DNA of 38,595 bases from a virus, in the IMG/VR virus record IMGVR_UViG_3300035672_000072, positions 1 through 38,595 of that record; one strand, 5' to 3'. Shown here in pieces: positions 38,179 to 38,595 of the stretch. The position numbers were made by a program, and so were the translations under genes. The first letter of the stretch is position 1. Every line of letters begins with the position of its first letter. The notes beneath the pieces are model-generated. The model ran no database searches. It was not told the origin of the DNA and was given only the letters and a program-made list of their open reading frames with translations.

Positions 38179-38595
38179 ATGACCACCGCCGCCCTTAAAC
38201 TCGAAATCGCTCTCGTCACCAAAGACGAACTCGCGGAACTTGCCGAGTGGGAGCGCAAGTACGCGGACGCGAAAAAGAAAGCGTCCCTCGCCGAAAAAGA
38301 GCTGGAGTTCCGCCGCCAGGCGCTCGCCGAAAAAGTTCTCGGGGTGAAATCGAAAGACGAACTGAAGCTGCTCTCCCCGGAGCAAGTGCAGAAACGCTAC
38401 GCCAAACGCTGGGAGAATGGCGACTGGAAAGCGGAGCGCGGCGCCCCCGAATTCGCTTTCGCGAAAACCAGCTCCGGCCGATATCCCGCATGGCGGCAAC
38501 TCTTCATCGATGAGCTGGGTGAGACCGCCGCCGCCCGGATCGCCACCGAAACCCCGATGACGTACTCCTACGCAGTCGAAGTCTCCGCGTTTTAG
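38179..38595 (+). CDS. hypothetical coiled-coil protein after the Acb2-like gene, 138 aa
   Basis: ATG 38179 is chosen because the frame upstream lacks coding character and overlaps the Acb2-like gene. Charged coiled-coil (about 18-52, EWERKYADAKKKASLAEKEL) then a conserved-looking Trp/Tyr region (KRYAKRWENGDWKAERGAPE, RYPAWRQLFIDELGE). TAG ends at the last base of the window. No family recognised. Only 8 bp separate it from the Acb2-like gene, so the two are likely co-expressed. Confidence 0.6.
   Translation: MTTAALKLEIALVTKDELAELAEWERKYADAKKKASLAEKELEFRRQALAEKVLGVKSKDELKLLSPEQVQKRYAKRWENGDWKAERGAPEFAFAKTSSGRYPAWRQLFIDELGETAAARIATETPMTYSYAVEVSAF

Noticed and set aside
1-38595. tRNA genes, CRISPR arrays, IS elements, terminal repeats
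   Set aside because: No clover-leaf signatures, repeat-spacer arrays or transposase genes were seen, and the window's ends do not match each other by eye.

Overview
The window is a high-GC, gene-dense bacteriophage genome or prophage segment. It carries a terminase, a very large P22-type portal, a scaffold, an HK97-type capsid protein, a long structural and tail module, beta-helix spike-like proteins and a lysis-like module. No tape-measure, sheath or baseplate genes are visible, so a short-tailed (podovirus-like) virion is the best guess. The host is probably an Acidobacteriota soil bacterium. This rests on Sec signal peptides ending in Ala-x-Ala-Gln, a choice-of-anchor-D type domain and a Carboxypeptidase-regulatory-like N-terminus, all common in secreted acidobacterial proteins. 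The host call is inference, not proof.

Layout. (1) 1-2380, plus strand: a tightly overlapping operon of small, mostly Cys-rich (zinc-ribbon) proteins. (2) 2377-4930, minus strand: a recombination operon with an HNH-like protein, a lambda-exonuclease/YqaJ-type nuclease and a likely single-strand-annealing partner. It is driven by a near-consensus leftward promoter at 5011-5039. (3) 4931-5094: divergent control region with direct and inverted repeats. (4) 5095-8094, plus: small membrane proteins, a lone LuxR-type HTH protein, coiled-coil proteins and a serine recombinase whose C-terminus looks cut short. (5) 8095-8379: dyad-rich noncoding island. (6) 8380-22537: packaging and head genes (small and large terminase, portal, scaffold, major capsid, connector-like). 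(7) 22619-29888: tail and probable ejection proteins, including a GNAT-like and a KTSC-domain protein. (8) 29927-35612: three consecutive spike-like proteins, each with an apparent Sec signal peptide. (9) 35729-37261: DUF5675 protein, spanin-like and holin-like membrane proteins. (10) 37258-38595: an accessory edge with a minus-strand zinc-ribbon gene behind a striking tandem palindrome, a divergent Acb2/Tad1-like (anti-CBASS/anti-Thoeris sponge) gene and a coiled-coil protein that ends at the last base.

Most genes overlap by 1-8 bases (ATGA/GTGA style), implying translationally coupled operons. Not seen in the window: DNA polymerase, primase, helicase, tyrosine or large serine integrase, CI-like repressor, recognisable endolysin, tRNAs, CRISPR or IS elements. 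The window is therefore either part of a larger genome or a phage relying heavily on host replication.

The most interesting points are the Acb2-like gene and its operator; export signals on several virion-operon proteins; a zinc ribbon inserted in the portal; a 90-bp tandem duplication of a terminase-like P-loop motif inside a Tat-signal-like protein; zinc-ribbon ORF fusions and a nested gene; and structured RNA elements flanking the head genes.
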